Position numbers and translations under genes: made by a program. Shown piece by piece: positions 13,132 through 21,131 of a stretch of DNA of 64,000 bases (positions are counted from its first letter, which is position 1; the number at the start of each line of letters is the position of its first letter). A model generated the notes under the pieces. It was given only the letters and a program-made list of their open reading frames with translations. It ran no database searches and was not told the DNA's origin. This DNA is from Camellia lanceoleosa (lineage: Eukaryota > Streptophyta > Magnoliopsida > Ericales > Theaceae), in contig CM045763.1 in assembly GCA_025200525.1 (NCBI GenBank), forward strand, positions 151,906,246-151,970,245, given 5' to 3'.

Positions 13132-13904
13132 AACTTTGGTTTTTCCTCCTTTTTGTACTTTTCCTTCTTACTTTTGGACAACTGTAATCTTTTGTTTGAA
13201 AAATATTAGCTTTATATTTGGCTGATGTGCCCCTTTTGTCTTTGTAAATGAACAAGTAATCTCTTATGCCAGGCCGAAGTGCCTTTTTGTATCTAAACAA
13301 GTTTCTTTTCTGAATGCAAGTCTTATATTTTTTTTCCAAGTGTTGAATGTATGTCTTCTTTTCTTCTATGCATGTTTGCTGCTTTCTTTCATGCTTTTCA
13401 TGCTTCCAAACTTAGAATATTTTTGCATTTCTTCAAAGTGTACCTTAACTATATAATAACTCGGGATACAATAATTTAATAAACCTTGACTGCTTGCCCT
13501 TGCTAACCATTTTCATATTTGCTAACACTTTAAAAATAAAAATATTTTTACAAGTGTTATTGTTTTTTACCTCCATACGCTATCTTCTATTAAGACTTCA
13601 CCCTTTACAAGTTTTGACAACCCGTTGGTCATCTCGCAACATGTATCTCGAATACTTTATTTCATCATTGCATCGGCTAACTCCACCTTGTAAATTTCTC
13701 CGAAATTTCAACAAGTGTTAAGCCAATTTCTGAAAATTTCAACAAGTGTCAAACTCTTCAGTTTGTCCATCACTCCAGCTCTCTGCTCCCTAATGTGAAC
13801 CTAAGTTTCACTTAAATTCACATTAAGCATGTGACTATGGTCTTTTGCCGAAGTCAGATTCAAACAAAGGCTTCCCGAGGTGTTTCAGCTTTGGTTTATT
13901 TGTT
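13132..13904. other. non-coding stretch
   Basis: T-rich sequence, probably untranslated or LTR-derived, between the acidic ORF and the tandem array. No domain-bearing frame seen. Confidence 0.5.
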
Positions 13905-15095
13905 AATGAACTTAGTTCCATTCTCGAGTTTGACTCGCCGATATGGCAAGTCTAGGTTAATTCAATTTGTTCGACTCCATTATATGGCAGAGTTGAATTG
14001 CAAGTATAATTCAACTCTGCCATATAATGAGTCTAAGTTATTCGTCATGTTTCATTCAGACGTATCGCCAACTTAGTTTAACTCTATTATATACAAGTAT
14101 AATTCGACTCTACCACATAATAAGTTTAAGTTATTCATCATATTTCATTCAGAAACATCGCCAACTTAGTTCAACTCTATTATATGCAAGTATAATTTAA
14201 CACTGTCATATAATAAGTCTAAGTTATTCGTCATGTTTCATTCAGAAACATCACCAATTTAGTTCAACTCTATTATATGCAAGTATAATTCAACGTTGCC
14301 ATATAATAAGTTTAAGTTATTCGTCATGTTTCATTCAGAAATATCGCCAACTTAGTTCAACTTTATTATATGCAAGTATAATTCAACTCTGCCGTATAAT
14401 AAGTCTAAGTTATTCGTTATGTTTCATTCAGAAACATCGTCAACTTAGTTCAACTCTATTATATGCAAGTATAATTCAACTCTACCATATAATAAGTCTA
14501 AATTATTCGACATGTTTCATCTGTATTATCACCAACTTAGTTCAACTCTATTATATGCAAGTATAATTCAACTCGCCATATAATAAGTCTAAGTTATTCG
14601 TCATGTTTCATCTGTAAATATTGCCAACTTAGTTCAACTCTATTATATGCAAGTATAATTCAACTCTGTCATATAATAAGTCTAAGTTATTTGTCACGTT
14701 TTATTTAAAAACATCGCCAACTTAGTTCAACTCTATCATATGAAAGTATAATTCAACTCTGCCATATAATAAGTCTAAGTTATTCGTCATGTTTCATTCA
14801 GAAATATTGCCAACTTAGTTCAACTCTATTATATGCAAGTATAATTCAACTCTGCCATATAATAAGTCTAAGTTATTTGTCACGTTTTATTTAAAAACAT
14901 CGCCAACTTAGTTCAACTCTATCATATGAAAGTATAATTCAACTCTGCCATAGAATAAGTCTAAGTTACTCATTATGTTTCATTCAGAAATATCGCCAAC
15001 TTAGTTCAACTCTATCATATGCAAGTATAATTCAACTTTACCATATGATAAGTCTAAGTTACTCGTCATGTTCACCATGGGAACATCGCCATAAG
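13905..15095. repeat. Tandem array, about 93-bp unit, about 12 copies
   Basis: Each unit carries TTAGTTCAACTCTATTATA, AAGTATAATTCAACTCTGCC and ATAATAAGTCTAAGTTATTC blocks. Unit starts recur at about 14071, 14164, 14255, 14349, 14441 and onward to about 15000. Units differ by scattered substitutions. The first unit differs in structure, with a longer perfect inverted repeat at 13979-14028. Not coding. Confidence 0.9.
13979..14028. repeat. Perfect 21-bp inverted repeat in first array unit
   Basis: Arm 13979-13999 pairs perfectly with 14008-14028 around an 8-base loop. Later units lack about 14 bases of the left arm. Confidence 0.85.
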
Positions 15096-15195
15096 ACATT
15101 TCGGTCTTATTGCACAATCATGAATTCCAACAACATTTTCATGCTTTTTTTACATAGGCTTCGACATCCTTTTGCATGTAAGGTCACCAGAATCC

Positions 15196-15405
15196 CTATG
15201 ATATAGCTCTGTGGGCAAGGAATTTGTCCCCTGCATGGATATCGTGTAAAAGGTCTTCAACCTGGGAAAGATGTATACATTGCAATAGAGGTCCAGTAAA
15301 AGTCCTTCTGTACAGATGGCCTTCTACCGACAGAAAGAACCTGACCGATTTCAGTCTGATCTTATGTGCTTCTTTTTTGTTTTTTGGGATCTGGGATTTG
15401 CTCAT
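15196..15405 (-). pseudogene. Tat-lineage Ty3/gypsy integrase N-terminal fragment
   Basis: The minus-strand translation has the pattern just before and at the start of the gypsy integrase zinc-binding domain: a K.R.K..RF stretch, then GHLYRRTFTGPLLQCI, then a LLHDIHAG..AHRA segment where the H of the HHCC finger is expected. The rest of integrase and pol is missing or replaced by tandem repeats. It belongs with the acidic ORF at 12597 as a decayed element. Confidence 0.65.
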
Positions 15406-15833
15406 TTAGGCTGAACTCTTGTCTTCTTGGACTTACTCATCTAGGCAAAGATCTTGTCTTCTAGGATCTGGGATGCGAGATCTGGAATCTGAGATCTGCT
15501 CACTTAGGCTGAGTTCTTGTCTTCTCAGACCTAATCATCTAGGCCGAGATCTTGTCTTCTAGGACCTGGGATCCAGGATCTGGAATTCGAGATCTGCTCA
15601 ATTAGGCTGAGCTCTTGTCTTCTCGGACCTACTCATCTAGGCCGAGATCTTGGCTTCTGGGATCTGGAATTCGGAATCTGCTCACTTAGGCTGAGCTCTT
15701 GTCTTTTCGGACCTACTCATCTAGACCGAGATCTTGTCTTCTAGGATTTGGGATCCGAGATTTGGAATCCGAGATCTGCTCACTTAGGCTGAGCTCTTGT
15801 CTTCTTGGACCTAATCATCTAGGAATAGATCTT
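15395..15833. repeat. Tandem array, about 98-bp unit, about 4.5 copies
   Basis: Units contain AGGCTGAGCTCTTGTCTTCT (about 15409, 15507, 15605, 15688, 15787) and a shared GGCCGAGATCTTG block. Spacing is 98, 98, 83 and 99, so one unit carries a 15-base deletion. Rich in GAGATCTG-like palindromes. Confidence 0.85.
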
Positions 15834-16309
15834 TGTTAGACTTATTTATTTTGATGATTTATTTAATTATGTTTTAATTTATTTGAAAGAAAAAAATAGA
15901 ATCTAAAATTTATTTTGATGATTTATTTAATTATATTTTAATCAAAATTTATTTTGATGATTTATTTGAAAAAGAAAAATAGAATCAAAATTTATTTTGT
16001 CCAATTATTTCTCACCTAAACCTTTATCCTAAATGTTGTTAGAATGTATTTAATATTTTATTAAATCATGAGTTCAAACAGTCCAAAACAAAGATTCAAA
16101 CAGTTTAGCACAGCAGCAGGCCAAAATGTTCAAAAGGTTCAAGTGGAAGATATTCAAATTAGTAATGATGGAAGTACAACGGCTATAAACGGCTATAAGG
16201 TTCAAAAGGCCAAAAGGTTCAAAAGGTTCAAGTGAAAGATATTCAAATTTGTAATGATGGAGTGGAAGATATTCAAATTGGTAATGATGGAAGTACAACG
16301 GCTATAAAC
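15834..16309. other. Left flank of the viral cluster, short direct repeats
   Basis: AT-rich sequence with TTATTTTGATGATTTATTTA repeated at about 15845, 15910 and 15950, then a 50-60-base unit (AAGATATTCAAATT.GTAATG followed by GAAGTACAACGGCTATAAA) present as two full copies and one partial (about 16140-16309). The last repeat abuts the first viral base at 16310. Confidence 0.7.
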
Positions 16310-17110
16310 TCATCTAAGGAGAGAAGCCCTTCAAAAAAACAAAGACGAACTCTGGAGGGAAATACTTGGCGAAACAGAAACGGAGGAACAATTCTTTGCT
16401 CTCTGTAAAGAAAGATGTCCCACCGATTACGTCACAAAATTCCCCCAATTAAAAACATTTTCCAGGGATCACTACAAAAGAGAGAGGCCCCCATATACTA
16501 GCCCTGTTAATTCATTTCCTTTTTTAAATGAAGAAGTAAAAAAATGGGCAGAAAATAATATTTTGTTTGTAAGTCGAGATTTCGTTAAGTACGAGTTATG
16601 TCAAAATTGTTGCCTCTCCGTTTGGAGGGAAGACGATTTCCTTAGATTAGGGATACACAAAAATAATATAATCAATTTATATACTGACGAAGAACTGTCC
16701 TCCTCCTCTGATAACAGGAACCAGAGCAGAGGCCCATCCGCCCAATCTCCCTCTACCTCGAAGGACCCTCAAGAACAGGCAAAACCGCCTGGGCCAGAAG
16801 TCTCGGACGACACAATTACTTTTCCAGCAGAATAAGCTTCAAAGACTACGACCAAGATGCCGTCTACAACGTCATAGACGACATCAAATACTCGATAGTA
16901 CCTACCGAATTAATAAAGAATTTAGTAGGATGCCAGAGAGATTTCCATGTATTCGTTAAGTTCCAACCATATCTCACTATTAGAGGAGGAATTCCTTGTA
17001 TTTTATTAACTAATGGGGACAGTAGTTGGTTAGATTCAATGTCCCCAAAAATGAGAGAATGGTTTGATGTTAATGTAACCACTGTCATGATTAATAAAAA
17101 ATTTTATTAA
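16310..17110 (+). pseudogene. Endogenous geminivirus Rep/RepA, copy A, 5'-truncated
   Basis: Replication initiator of a geminivirus; Rep nicks the viral origin and unwinds DNA as an SF3 helicase. The copy starts after the YxxK motif, so the endonuclease domain is absent. A one-base insertion in the A-run near 16332-16340 breaks the first frame. From 16478 the frame reads through to 16835, giving a RepA-type tail (DEELSSSSD) with no LxCxE motif. In another frame, 16718-17110 is an uninterrupted 131-codon segment with an intact Walker A GPSRTGKT (16763-16786), a Walker B-like VIDDIKY and a later ILLTNGDSSW motif. A GTAAGT donor at 16569 and an AG acceptor at 16716-16717 would join the two frames in phase, as in geminiviruses with spliced Rep. 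It converges on the MP gene at 17137. Confidence 0.9.
16569..16717 (+). other. Candidate Rep intron (copy A)
   Basis: Starts GTAAGTCG after codon ttt and ends ATAACAG before an open frame carrying the helicase motifs. Length 149 bases, phase 0. Without splicing, the frame continues as RepA to 16835. The donor is also present in copies B and C; in copy B the sequence is lost soon after the acceptor. Confidence 0.65.
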
Positions 17111-17136
17111 TTTTATTTATGAAACCACTTAAAGTT

Positions 17137-17997
17137 TTATTTACTTAGTACATTTCCCTTATCATCAACTGTTACATCTTGAGTCACATCACTATTTTTT
17201 ACACTGATGATTACATTTCGTAAAACATTAGAAAATTCTACTGGATCCATAAAAATTGATCCTCTACGATCAACTTCATCTTTGCTAACACCAACCTCTG
17301 AAATCGACGGGCCAGGATCAACATCACTGGTGTCATCACCACCTCTGCGTACATCCATCTCTGACAAACTCAGACGACCTCTGCGTTCATGAATAACTGA
17401 ACCACTTTCCCCAAAACCTACTAACAACAAATCTCTTCGCCTCTCCAGTAAACCAACAGACTTAGTCCGTGTCAAAATCGAAATGGCCTTCATTGGAGGA
17501 CAATGCCAGACATCAACATTATTATTAGTATATTTTTTAGATAACACAACAATAGAGGGGGCCCTCATTTGCGAATCTTCTGGCATGTCACTCGTACAAT
17601 ACTTCAGATACCCCTTCATTTTACAATACGTAACCCCTCTTTTAATATTGGAATTTTCAAGTCGATACTTCACCCATGGCACCTGTTTATCGTTAATTGA
17701 ACAATAACCATTCCCATAATAGACTAACTCGCATTGACAATCTCATCGAAAATAAACCACGCTCATTACCGCCTAACCTCCGATCATAAACATTTACTCG
17801 ACCAACCCACTAGCATTAAAAGCAAATGGGGAATATTTTATCAATATTTTATCAACCTTAAAACTTTTTTGTTTGTATCTTAACCTCAATTGAGAAAATA
17901 AATTAGGCAACGCAAGTTCAATACAACTGAAATCACTTGCTGAAACACCTTCAACAACCCCAGTTTTTATATCGTCCATCTCCATTAACCTGAACAT
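17137..17997 (-). pseudogene. Endogenous geminivirus movement protein (BC1-like), copy A
   Basis: Cell-to-cell movement protein of geminivirus type. The minus-strand reading begins MFRLMEMDD at 17997, and a DNASG-like centre (FNASGLV), a YDRRL..N block and a KMKGYLKY..SDM..D..MRAP region give the layout of the begomovirus DNA-B BC1 family. A deletion between about 17700 and 17800 shifts the frame, so the readable parts are 17794-17997 and 17137-17682. The C-terminal half is open to its stop at 17137. Only 26 bases separate it from the Rep stop on the other strand, the expected convergent 3' ends of a geminivirus. Upstream lies a CP tail in the same direction. Confidence 0.85.
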
Positions 17998-18026
17998 TAG
18001 AAATAAAAATACATCAAATTACAATT

Positions 18027-18100
18027 CTAAATAGTTTTAAAGTACATTTGACTCCTTGAAGTAATTTTGCATTCCTTTCCACTAACAGTAGCAGCCACTA
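18027..18100 (-). pseudogene. Geminivirus coat protein C-terminal tail, copy A
   Basis: Minus-strand reading ends KIT..RSQMYFKT then stop at 18027, matching the CP ends at 18851 and 21100. Homology stops abruptly at 18100, so only the last roughly 25 codons remain. The CP-to-MP spacing is like that in copy C. Confidence 0.75.
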
Positions 18101-18129
18101 TATAAAAGATTTGGAGTTATTTATTAAAA
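18101..18129. other. Rearrangement junction with Rep-like scrap
   Basis: Carries ATTTGGAGTTATTTA, which is also the point in the Rep N-terminus (20828-20842) where copy C is broken. It joins copy A (minus) to the CP of copy B (plus). Confidence 0.5.
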
Positions 18130-18853
18130 ATGGAAGGAATAGGAAGCAATTATTATCGACCCCTTGCGCATCGGAGGTCAAGGACACCTACCAATGGATA
18201 TAGGCGTAGTTACCGTAGTCGCACCTTTTAAGACCCAAAGATGTTCGTAGAGCTATACATTGAGAATATTTCGATTTATTAAGAAGACTAAAAGGGAGTA
18301 AGGAAATTATGACTATACGATGAACAATTAAGGGACGTTAAGTTTGATAATAAAGGCGCGAGATTACTTAATGGTATTGAGTTGGGTAATAAGAGATTTG
18401 ACCGTCAATCGACAAGATCGTGGTTAAGGGTATCAAATTCATTGGTAATGTTCAATTGGGACAAGATGCTAAGGACGGTTGTGGTCCACCACGTGTTGTT
18501 TTTGTCATCGGTGATATTAGTCCGTCGATTCCGTCCCTACACCGACAAGATATTTATTGAGTTGGCGAGGTAATCCCGAGACTTGGATTGTTGATCCCGA
18601 CCCGGTCGACGGTTTGGATGCTAAAGAAAATGAGGTTCAAGCTCGTTGGTGGCAAGGACAAAGAGTACGCTCACACGGGATAGAAGTTGTGGACCGGTTC
18701 TTCCCAGCTTGATGTTTGGACGGACTACAAAGATATGTCTTGGGGAAATGTTGGCAAGATTCAAAAGGGTGCCATATATTTAATGGTCACATCGCTAGTG
18801 GAAAGGAATGCAAAATTACTTTAAGGAGTCAAATGTACTTTAAAACTGTTTAG
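18130..18853 (+). pseudogene. Endogenous geminivirus coat protein, copy B, heavily decayed
   Basis: Capsid protein. It starts ATG at 18130 with an Arg-rich N-terminus (HRRSRTPTNGYRRSYRSR) of the DNA-binding/nuclear-localisation kind seen in geminivirus CPs, then stops at once (18227). The body is readable only in pieces in all three frames (for example about 18405-18540 and 18640-18790), with many stops and frameshifts. The end recovers as [17 protein letters not shown] then TAG at 18851. Length and order fit a CP of about 240 residues. It is the most decayed viral gene here. MP follows 29 bases later. Confidence 0.75.
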
Positions 18854-18882
18854 AATTGTAATTTGATATATTTTTATTTCTA

Positions 18883-19640
18883 ATGTTCAGGTTAATGGAG
18901 GTGGACTATATAAAAACTGGGGTTGTTGAAGGTGTTTCAACAAGTGATTTTAGTTGTATTGAACTTGCATTGCCTAATTTATTTCCTCAATTCAGGTTAA
19001 GATACAAACAAAAAAGTATTAAGGTTGATAAAATATTGATAAAATATTCGCCCATTTGCGCACCCAATGCTAGTGGGTTGGTCAGAGTAAATGTTTATGA
19101 TCGGAGGTTAGACGGTAATGACAGTTTGCAGGCGTGGTTTATTTTCCCAGTGGATTGTCAATGCGAGTTAGTCTATTATGGGAATGGTTATTGTTCAATT
19201 AACGATAAACAGGTGCCATGGATGGTGAAGTATCGACTTGAAAATTTCAATATTAAAAGGGGGTTACGTATTGTAAAATGAAGGGGTATCTGAAGTATTG
19301 TACGAGTGACATGCCAGAAGATTCGCAAATGAGGGCCCCCTCTATTGTTGTGTTATCTAAAAAATATACTAATGATAATGTTGATGTTTGGCATTGTCCT
19401 CCAACGAAGGCCATTCCGATTCTGACACGGACTAAGTCTGTTGGTTTACCGGAGAGGCGAAGAGATTTGTTGTTAGGAGGTTTTGGGGAAAGTGGTTCAG
19501 TTATTCATGAACGCAGAGGTCGTCTGAGTTTGTCAGAGATGGATGTACGTAGAGGTGGTGATGACACCAGTGATGTTGATCCTGGTCCGTCGATTTCAGA
19601 GGTTGGTGTTAGCAAAGAGGAAGTTGATCGTAGAGGATCA
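18883..19640 (+). pseudogene. Geminivirus movement protein, copy B, frameshifted and truncated
   Basis: BC1-like movement protein beginning MFRLMEVDY at 18883. It stays open to about 19265, where a run of five G (six in copy C) shifts the frame, then continues from 19278 to 19640. It keeps the ASGLVRVNVYDRRL, VDCQCELVYYGNGY, and RAPSIVVLSKKY blocks. At 19637-19640 it is cut and joined to a Rep fragment through a shared TCAG, so about 40 C-terminal residues are lost. CP lies upstream in the same direction. Confidence 0.85.
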
Positions 19641-20303
19641 GCCATACTACATACTTGTTGCAAGGGAGCTCCATGAAGATGGAAACCCTCACCTTCATGC
19701 CATGGTTCAATGCACGAAGAAGATCCAAACTTCCAACTTGAGATTTTTCGATCTCACTGGAACCAATGGGAGGATCTACCATCCGAATATAGAAAAACTC
19801 CACTCGCCAACAACAAGTCGACAGTACATACAGAAAGAGGGCGAGTTCGTCGAATGGAGAGAATTTTCATCTAAGGGGAGAAGTCCTTCGAAAAATAGAG
19901 ACGAACTCTGGAGGGGAATACTTGGCGAAGCAGAAACGGAGGAACAATTCTTTGCTCTCTGTAAAGAAAGATATCCCATCGATTACGTCACAAAATTCCC
20001 CCAATTAAAAACATTTTCCAGGGATCACTACAAAAGGGAGAGGCCCCCCATATACTAGCCCTTTTAATTCATTTCCTTTTTTAAATGAAGAAGTAAAAAA
20101 ATGGGCAGAAAATAATATTTTGTTTGTAAGTCGAGATTTCGTTAAGTACGAGTTATGTCAAAATTGTTGCCTCTCCGTTTGGAGGGAAGACGACTTCCTT
20201 AGATTAGGGATACACAAAAACAAAATCAATAATTTATATACTGACGAAGAACTGTCCTCCTCCTCTGATAACAGGAACCAGAGTAGAGGCCCACCCGTCC
20301 AAT
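19637..20303 (+). pseudogene. Geminivirus Rep/RepA, copy B, middle part
   Basis: Starts inside the endonuclease domain and keeps motif II HLH (19690-19698) and the catalytic YIQK of motif III (19825-19836). Motif I is missing because of the junction with MP. A run of six C at about 20044 (five in copy A) shifts the frame to a stop at 20056. After it, the WAENNILF segment, the intron donor (about 20130) and the RepA tail are readable to about 20303, where the copy is cut before the helicase motifs. It is not functional as it stands. Confidence 0.88.
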
Positions 20304-20358
20304 CTCAGACGACCTCTGCGTTCATGAATAACTGAACCACTTTCCCCAAAACCTCCTA
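20304..20358 (-). pseudogene. Short inverted movement-protein scrap
   Basis: About 55 bases match, on the minus strand, the MP region that encodes GESG..IHERRGRL (copy A, about 17368-17422). It is joined to Rep at a shared CTC and to the viral intergenic region at about 20358. Confidence 0.8.
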
Positions 20359-20501
20359 CAAATACGGAGATTCAAAATTTGAAATTTGAATTCCCGCCCA
20401 TTACTGTTCATTCACGTGGAATTCTGTGCACCTTTGCTTTTTATCCAAGCAAAACCACCATGATCGTGACACGTGGGTGGACAGGATTTGGCCACGTCTA
20501 C

Positions 20502-20519
20502 TCACACCAAGTCACACCA
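20502..20519 (-). promoter_or_regulatory. Iteron-like direct repeats, virion-sense side
   Basis: TCACACCAA occurs twice in tandem, at 20502-20510 and 20512-20520. The core is the complement of the TGGTGTGA copy beside the stem-loop. Confidence 0.65.
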
Positions 20520-20626
20520 AATAGTGATTACTATTTAGTGTGAGTACAGATTTAATCTCCGCCTTACACGTCACCATCCGTACGTCCATCGACGGGTGAA
20601 ATTACCTATCGGGTACAATTTCAACA

Positions 20627-20661
20627 GGGGGGCGCTAGTAATATTATATATAGCGCCCCCC
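20627..20661. other. Geminivirus-type replication origin stem-loop
   Basis: Arms GGGGGGCGCTA (20627-20637) and TAGCGCCCCCC (20651-20661) pair perfectly over 11 bp. The 13-base loop contains TAATATTAT (20639-20647). The geminivirus nonanucleotide is TAATATTAC, nicked by Rep before the final AC, so the last base is changed here. Confidence 0.9.
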
Positions 20662-20665
20662 CCAG

Positions 20666-20717
20666 CTGGTGTGACCTCCCCCTATATAAAGCCTCGACTA
20701 ACAACATTCACACCAGT
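20666..20717 (+). promoter_or_regulatory. Inverted iterons flanking the Rep TATA box
   Basis: CTGGTGTGA (20666-20674) and its exact complement TCACACCAG (20709-20717) flank TATATAA (20684-20690). Rep binding at iterons around its own TATA box is the known autoregulation arrangement in geminiviruses. The binding here is inferred. Confidence 0.7.
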
Positions 20718-20752
20718 GTAAGTTAAGTGTTAATCACTAAATAAGCTAAATA

Positions 20753-20839
20753 ATGCCTCGCCAAGCCTCTTTCCGTTTTCATGCCAAGAATGTTTTCCTC
20801 ACCTACCCACAATGCCCAGCCTCAGATATTTGGAGTTAT
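20753..20839 (+). pseudogene. Geminivirus Rep N-terminus, copy C' fragment
   Basis: Starts ATG at 20753. Residues 7-13 (FRFHAKN) occupy the place of the iteron-related domain, and motif I FLTYP is residues 15-19 (20795-20809). After about 29 residues the reading jumps in frame to the RepA tail because of a large internal deletion at a TTTATA microhomology. This is the only Rep start in the cluster and it sits in its natural place behind the origin. Confidence 0.88.
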
Positions 20840-20994
20840 TTATATACTGACGAAGAACTGTCCTCCTCCTCTGATAACAGGAACCAGAGCAGAGGCCCAT
20901 CCGCCCAATCTCCCTCTACCTCGAAGGACCCTCAAGAACAGGCAAAACCGCCTGGGCCAGAAGCCTCGGACAACACAATTACTTCTCCGGCAGA
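20838..20994 (+). pseudogene. RepA tail and Walker A segment fused to Rep N-terminus
   Basis: One frame gives the RepA tail (YTDEELSSSSD to SPAE). The other frame still contains an intact Walker A GPSRTGKT. Cut at about 20994 and joined to a CP tail, so a 92-codon chimeric frame runs from 20753 to 21031. Confidence 0.8.
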
Positions 20995-21102
20995 AATGTT
21001 GGCAGCATTCAAAAGGGTGCCATATATTTAGTGGCTACTACTGTTAATGGAAAGGAATGCAAAATTACTTTAAGGAGTCAAATGTACTTTAAAATTGTTT
21101 AG
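20995..21102 (+). pseudogene. Coat protein C-terminal fragment, copy C
   Basis: 36 codons, open to TAG at 21100-21102. It reads [17 protein letters not shown] at its start and MYFKIV at its end. This is the cleanest copy of the CP end and lets the decayed copies be aligned. MP follows after 29 bases. Confidence 0.8.
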
Positions 21103-21131
21103 AATTGTAATTTGATGTATTTTTATTTCTA

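Larger units (their letters stand above)
20359..20752. promoter_or_regulatory. Geminivirus large intergenic region (origin and promoters)
   Basis: A non-coding viral segment that ends at the Rep start codon. It carries a GC-rich stem-loop (20627-20661), TCACACCA iteron-like repeats on both sides, and a TATATAA (20684-20690) 69 bases before the Rep ATG. In a virus the other side would drive CP/MP leftward, but here it abuts an inverted MP scrap. It is the only copy of this region in the cluster. Confidence 0.85.

Noticed and set aside
13905..15833. Possible CRISPR array or centromeric satellite
   Set aside because: Units are contiguous without unique spacers, and the context is eukaryotic transposon DNA. 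Copy number is too low and location inside an element argues against a centromere satellite.
16563..16835. RepA as carrier of an LxCxE retinoblastoma-binding motif
   Set aside because: The tail reads ELCQNC, which lacks Glu at the required place in this copy, so no such motif is claimed.
17207..17707. Plus-strand frames inside MP copy A
   Set aside because: Antisense shadows of the minus-strand movement protein.
20753..21047. Second overlapping frame of 88 codons beside the chimeric Rep fragment
   Set aside because: Only the frame starting at 20753 carries motif I; the other is a shadow, apart from the short Walker A stretch noted in the annotation.
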